From assembly GCA_910585435.1 (NCBI GenBank), contig CAJUEJ010000017.1, positions 15,019 through 79,018 of the forward strand: a DNA stretch of 64,000 nt, written 5' to 3'. Shown one piece after another: positions 60,747 through 64,000 of the stretch. The position numbers and the translations under genes were made by a program. Source of the DNA: an uncultured Hungatella sp. Lineage in GTDB: Bacteria > Bacillota > Clostridia > Lachnospirales > Lachnospiraceae. The notes under the pieces were generated by a model, which searched no databases, was not told the origin of the DNA, and saw nothing but the letters and a program-made list of their open reading frames with translations. Numbering within the stretch: the stretch's first letter is position 1; each line of letters begins with the position of its first letter.

Positions 60747-61772
60747 ATGGATAGAACAATGATAGACGTTATTATAAAAAAGGCAGATGCTTTATGTCCG
60801 GATTCTCTGGCTCTGATTGGTGTCTATGGCTCGGTCATTACCGGAGATGAATACGAAAAATCCGATCTTGATTTGATGATCCTGATCAATGATGAAAACG
60901 GACAGGTTCTGGCTGACGGATTTATTATAGATGATGTTGATATAGGATATGATCTTTACTGTACCAGCTGGGATATGCTTGAAAAAGACGGGCAGTGTGA
61001 CCACGCACATTTGTCTAAGCTGTTGGACACGAGGATTGTCTATTGCAAAGACAAAAGCGCATTGAAAAGGCTGGATGAGATCAGAAGAAAGGCGGCAGAG
61101 CTGCTTGCATCGGATAGGCGGTATGAGAAGGCTGACAAGGCATATGGCGATGCAAAAAAGATGTTTGCGGAGGTCTGCCTCACACATTCGTTATCAAAAG
61201 CCAGAAGCTGTGCAGGAGCGGCTATTGAGTTTATAGAAAATGCGGTCATGTTGTATAACGGCCGGTATTTCAGAAAAGGAACGAAAAGGGCTTTGGATGA
61301 GCTTAAACAACTTACCCTTCCTTTTGATCTTGAAACCAGGATCCTTGCCGTCATTCAGGCGGAAACCGTGGAAAAAATACAGGCAGAACTGACGGAAGTT
61401 TTCGTTTTGACAGACGGGTATCTGCAGGTTCCGAAGAAAAAGCAACTGCCTTCTGCAGATAATCTGCGTGGAACATATGAGGAAATGTATTCTAACTGGA
61501 AAAATAAAATGGCCGAGGCGGCAGGCAGAGATGATGTGTATTCTTCCTTTATGAACTTATTGTCTTTACAGTGGATGCTCCATGAGATTGCAGAAGGTAT
61601 CGCAGTGGATGACTTTGAAATTATGGATAAATTTAACCCTGAAAATCTGGAAGAGAATGCGGATGTCTTCGATCAGGCTTTAGATAAGTATCTTGCAGAG
61701 TATGAAAAAGCGGGGATTTGTCCAAAGCATTTTGAGAGCATGACAGAATTTGAATTGACGGTATGCAGGTAA
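60747..61772 (+). CDS. Nucleotidyltransferase-domain protein (aminoglycoside adenylyltransferase-like)
   Basis: A 341-residue protein with a polymerase-beta type motif YGSVITGDEYEKSDLDLMIL, the GS...DxD metal site. The following helical region resembles HEPN-like or kanamycin nucleotidyltransferase C-terminal parts. ATG 60747 sits 10 nt from gggagg; ATG 60738 is too close. It may modify a small molecule or a protein or tRNA, as MNT-type toxins do. No partner is visible beside it. Confidence 0.8.
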   Translation: MDRTMIDVIIKKADALCPDSLALIGVYGSVITGDEYEKSDLDLMILINDENGQVLADGFIIDDVDIGYDLYCTSWDMLEKDGQCDHAHLSKLLDTRIVYCKDKSALKRLDEIRRKAAELLASDRRYEKADKAYGDAKKMFAEVCLTHSLSKARSCAGAAIEFIENAVMLYNGRYFRKGTKRALDELKQLTLPFDLETRILAVIQAETVEKIQAELTEVFVLTDGYLQVPKKKQLPSADNLRGTYEEMYSNWKNKMAEAAGRDDVYSSFMNLLSLQWMLHEIAEGIAVDDFEIMDKFNPENLEENADVFDQALDKYLAEYEKAGICPKHFESMTEFELTVCR

Positions 61773-61806
61773 TGTAAAATCCGTCTGGAGAGGAGAGAAA
61801 GAGGAT

Positions 61807-62310
61807 ATGTTATATCTGAAAGAAGCAAATATGGAAGATTTAGAGCAAGAATATGAGTTTGTAACAAACACTCCCGAGAACGAAAAAGGTTTTACAAATC
61901 CTGGAGCCGGATGCACCAAAGACGAATTTACATACAAAATTCTGCCAGGCTATATCAACGCGGCAAAGGGTATTGGACTGCAGGACGGATGGGTGCCGGA
62001 AACGGAATTTTTTCTATGGGAAGATCATAAAATTGTGGGCTGGTTCAGAATACGGCATTGGCTTACAAAGGAGCTGGCAAAAGGAGCAGGACATATAGGA
62101 TATGGAATCAGGAAGGAATATAGAGGAAAGGGGTATGCCTCCCTGGGCTTGAAACTGACGATAGAAAAGGCGTGGCAGATGATTCGCGAAGATGAAATTT
62201 ATATGTCCGTTCACAAGGATAATCCCGCATCCCTCAGAGTACAGATGAAAAACGGCGCGTATATTCATCATGAAGACGAACAGAAGATTTATACCAGAAT
62301 AAAGAGATAG
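61807..62310 (+). CDS. GNAT-family N-acetyltransferase
   Basis: A 167-residue enzyme. HIGYGIRKEYRGKGYASLGLKL carries the acetyl-CoA loop R-x-x-G-x-G/A, and VHKDNPASLRVQMKNGAYIH is the conserved final motif. The N-terminal part (DLEQEYEFVTNTPENEKGFTN) matches a large Firmicute branch of unknown substrate. Ribosome site aaagagg. Confidence 0.88.
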   Translation: MLYLKEANMEDLEQEYEFVTNTPENEKGFTNPGAGCTKDEFTYKILPGYINAAKGIGLQDGWVPETEFFLWEDHKIVGWFRIRHWLTKELAKGAGHIGYGIRKEYRGKGYASLGLKLTIEKAWQMIREDEIYMSVHKDNPASLRVQMKNGAYIHHEDEQKIYTRIKR

Positions 62311-62380
62311 CTGTTAGAATTTTAGTTTACAGTTTGAAAAACAGATTGAGAAAAATAACTTTGTAAGGTGTGCGCACATT

Positions 62381-63616
62381 ATGAGAAAAAATAACAGAAC
62401 AGGAAAACGGCTGCGGCTGATACCGCTTGGATTGGGAGGCTATGCTGTATTTCTGGGCTTTGGCCTGGCAGTTATCGGATTTTCTGAAATAGAGGAAGTG
62501 ATTGGCATTATCCGGCTTCTGATGGGGCTTGGTATGGCGGTTTTTGGTCTGCTGGGAATATGGGATGGAGTGCGTGATCTGGTTAAGCCGGAGAAAAGAT
62601 ATAAGCAGGCACCGGCCAGCCAGTTTATCCTTACGGATACATCCGGAAACAGGACGTCCAATGTTACGGTGGAGGCTTTACAAAAACAGCTGGAAGACCT
62701 GATGGAAAGTGATAAAGGGGGCGTTTTCAGACTCCAGATTCTGCCGCCATTTGCCGTGCAGGAGATAGGAAACGTAAGCCAGATTTTCTGCGTATACCAT
62801 GAACTCTTTGGGTTGACGGTATTTTTGGACGAATCTAAGGGTGGATATGAATCGTACCATAAAAGCGCAGCGTTTGACGAGGCCAGGGACTGGTTTGAAA
62901 AACTCCTGACTGGCAGCGCTGATCTTTCGGGGTGGAAAAAAATGGAGAACGTTCCCCTGTGGGAGGAATGTACCGACGAAGATGAGGACAGCGAGGAAGA
63001 AGACAGCGAGGAAGAGGATGCCGGAGGGGAGGAAGACGGCATCTGTCCAGGTAAAATTGAGGACAGCCCGGAAAATACAGATGAGGCAGCAGAGCTGACA
63101 GCGGATGTTGACAAACCGGCCTCTTTTATAAATACAGAAGAAGCCGTGGATGGGAAGAGCGAAGCGGATACTGCCAAGCAGACTGAGGAACGCATAAAAT
63201 CTTTCTGGCAGCAGCTTCAAAGGGAACAGAAAGGTCAAATGCGGGACTGGTATCAGTTACTGGTGATTTTTGGAGAGAGCTGGCATGATGAACACAAATT
63301 TTTCTCCGCCAGGGATGTGGAACTGGCTATTGACGGCATCCATGAGGGAAAATATACAAAGGCGGTCCTGGAACGGGGGACACAGGCACTTAATTTCTTT
63401 CCCGGCGTTCAAAATGACCTGATGGTGATCTGGTGTACCAATAACACAGGAGAAGGAAACACCAGGTTTCTGGCGAAAGAAGGAACCGTGGTACAGGTGA
63501 AGTTCTGGCTGGTAAATTACCTGGAACACAGCTTTTTTGAAGAAATGAGCGGATGGATTGATATTACCGATCAGATAGAAAAAGCAGACAGAAAGGGAAA
63601 AAAGAAACATGGGTAA
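62381..63616 (+). CDS. Membrane-anchored acidic hypothetical protein, 411 aa
   Basis: Two hydrophobic segments at about residues 14-32 and 42-60 anchor it. A domain follows (FRLQILPPFAVQEIGNVSQI), then a highly acidic linker at about 198-225 with EDSEEEDSEEED repeats, and a C-terminal domain (WYQLLVIFGESWHDEHKFFS). I do not recognise any of them. The stop lies 8 bp inside the next gene. Confidence 0.65.
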   Translation: MRKNNRTGKRLRLIPLGLGGYAVFLGFGLAVIGFSEIEEVIGIIRLLMGLGMAVFGLLGIWDGVRDLVKPEKRYKQAPASQFILTDTSGNRTSNVTVEALQKQLEDLMESDKGGVFRLQILPPFAVQEIGNVSQIFCVYHELFGLTVFLDESKGGYESYHKSAAFDEARDWFEKLLTGSADLSGWKKMENVPLWEECTDEDEDSEEEDSEEEDAGGEEDGICPGKIEDSPENTDEAAELTADVDKPASFINTEEAVDGKSEADTAKQTEERIKSFWQQLQREQKGQMRDWYQLLVIFGESWHDEHKFFSARDVELAIDGIHEGKYTKAVLERGTQALNFFPGVQNDLMVIWCTNNTGEGNTRFLAKEGTVVQVKFWLVNYLEHSFFEEMSGWIDITDQIEKADRKGKKKHG

Positions 63617-64000
63617 GTATTTTAGCGATGTGGTGGATAAGGCCATTGAGGATCTTTATTATTGCTGTGATAACGACAAGGCAAAGGCGGCAGCGGATGC
63701 ATTATTGCTTGCGGCAAAGGAAGAGGATGGGGACGCCTGCTATTTCCTCTCCCGCTGCTTTTCCGGCTCCTGCTACAGCTGGGAATACCATCCCTTTGAA
63801 GAAAATGAGGCGGCGGCCTATGCCATGCTCCATCAGGCGATCTCCCTTGGCAGCGCCGCTGGGGTTCTGGGGGCGCTGCGTATGGATATGCTGACACCGG
63901 AGCTAAAGGAGATCATGCCTTTTGACAGCATAAAAGAAGCGTGGAATGTGATCTATGAAAAAGCCGAAAACGGCTGCGCTTTCTGCCAGTACATGATTGG
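63609..64000 (+). CDS. Sel1/TPR-like repeat protein, partial at window end
   Basis: The visible 130 residues are paired helices of Sel1 type: AADALLLAAKEEDGDACYFL and AYAMLHQAISLGSAAGVLGA, then VIYEKAENGCAFCQYMI. DUF4034-like proteins of this kind are common beside SUKH genes. It overlaps the previous gene by 8 bp, so translation is probably coupled. The frame runs off the window. Confidence 0.7.
   Translation, partial: MGKYFSDVVDKAIEDLYYCCDNDKAKAAADALLLAAKEEDGDACYFLSRCFSGSCYSWEYHPFEENEAAAYAMLHQAISLGSAAGVLGALRMDMLTPELKEIMPFDSIKEAWNVIYEKAENGCAFCQYMI

Overview
The window looks like a chromosome segment of a gut Lachnospiraceae (Enterocloster/Lachnoclostridium-like Firmicute). The reasons are strong AGGAGG ribosome sites, many lipoproteins with short lipoboxes, an LplB/LplC/YesL-type sugar ABC locus, TIGR04076 and DUF4180 proteins, and several families of short palindromic repeats. 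The taxon is inferred from gene style only; no rRNA or housekeeping marker is present.

Layout. (1) 1-18.5 kb is an accessory block. It holds a STAND-type NTPase with TPR-like repeats and a damaged 5' end, a regulator with three HTH domains facing it, and an 1100-residue Hsp90-like (GHKL) ATPase fused to a DUF3883/PD-(D/E)XK nuclease-like domain. These are followed by a coiled-coil protein, a tRNA-like sequence, an XRE regulator, two calcineurin-like phosphoesterases, a DUF7448 protein, several unknown proteins and an AAA-like ATPase/nuclease (DUF1703 type). (2) 18.7-33 kb is a sulfur block: two rhodanese lipoproteins, an SsuABC/TauABC-like ABC transporter, two TusA-like sulfur carriers, a LysR regulator, a YeeE/YedE thiosulfate-type transporter split into two genes, and a thioredoxin reductase with a C-terminal thioredoxin-like domain. 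A dyad with core TTATACTGTAT lies upstream of both a rhodanese gene and the yeeE operon, and may be the LysR site. Embedded here are a GT-C-like membrane protein, a GT2/ATP-grasp fusion and a DegT-family aminotransferase. (3) 33-41 kb has a Phd/RelE toxin-antitoxin pair and a fructan/sucrose locus: two permeases, a binding protein and a GH32 hydrolase, with a divergent LacI regulator and YesL. (4) 41-64 kb is a second accessory block of TetR, PIN toxin pairs, lipoproteins, nucleotidyltransferase and GNAT genes, and a run of SUKH (SMI1/KNR4)-related and other small genes. Several are broken, and the block resembles an orphan immunity-gene array.

The most striking structure is not protein coding. 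At least seven families of short non-autonomous repeats (called A-G here) are scattered through the window. Family A (three copies, about 194-243 bp) has 20-bp terminal inverted repeats, and each copy is flanked by a 7-8 bp direct repeat, which is good evidence of transposition. One A copy sits inside the tip of a family C long-hairpin element, giving an order of insertion. Family G (161 bp) interrupts an LRR-SUKH gene and removing it restores the reading frame exactly. A 38-bp end of family B lies in frame inside an AraC-type gene. Three genes also carry in-frame 15- or 18-bp minisatellites. No CRISPR array, rRNA operon or intact insertion sequence with a transposase was seen.
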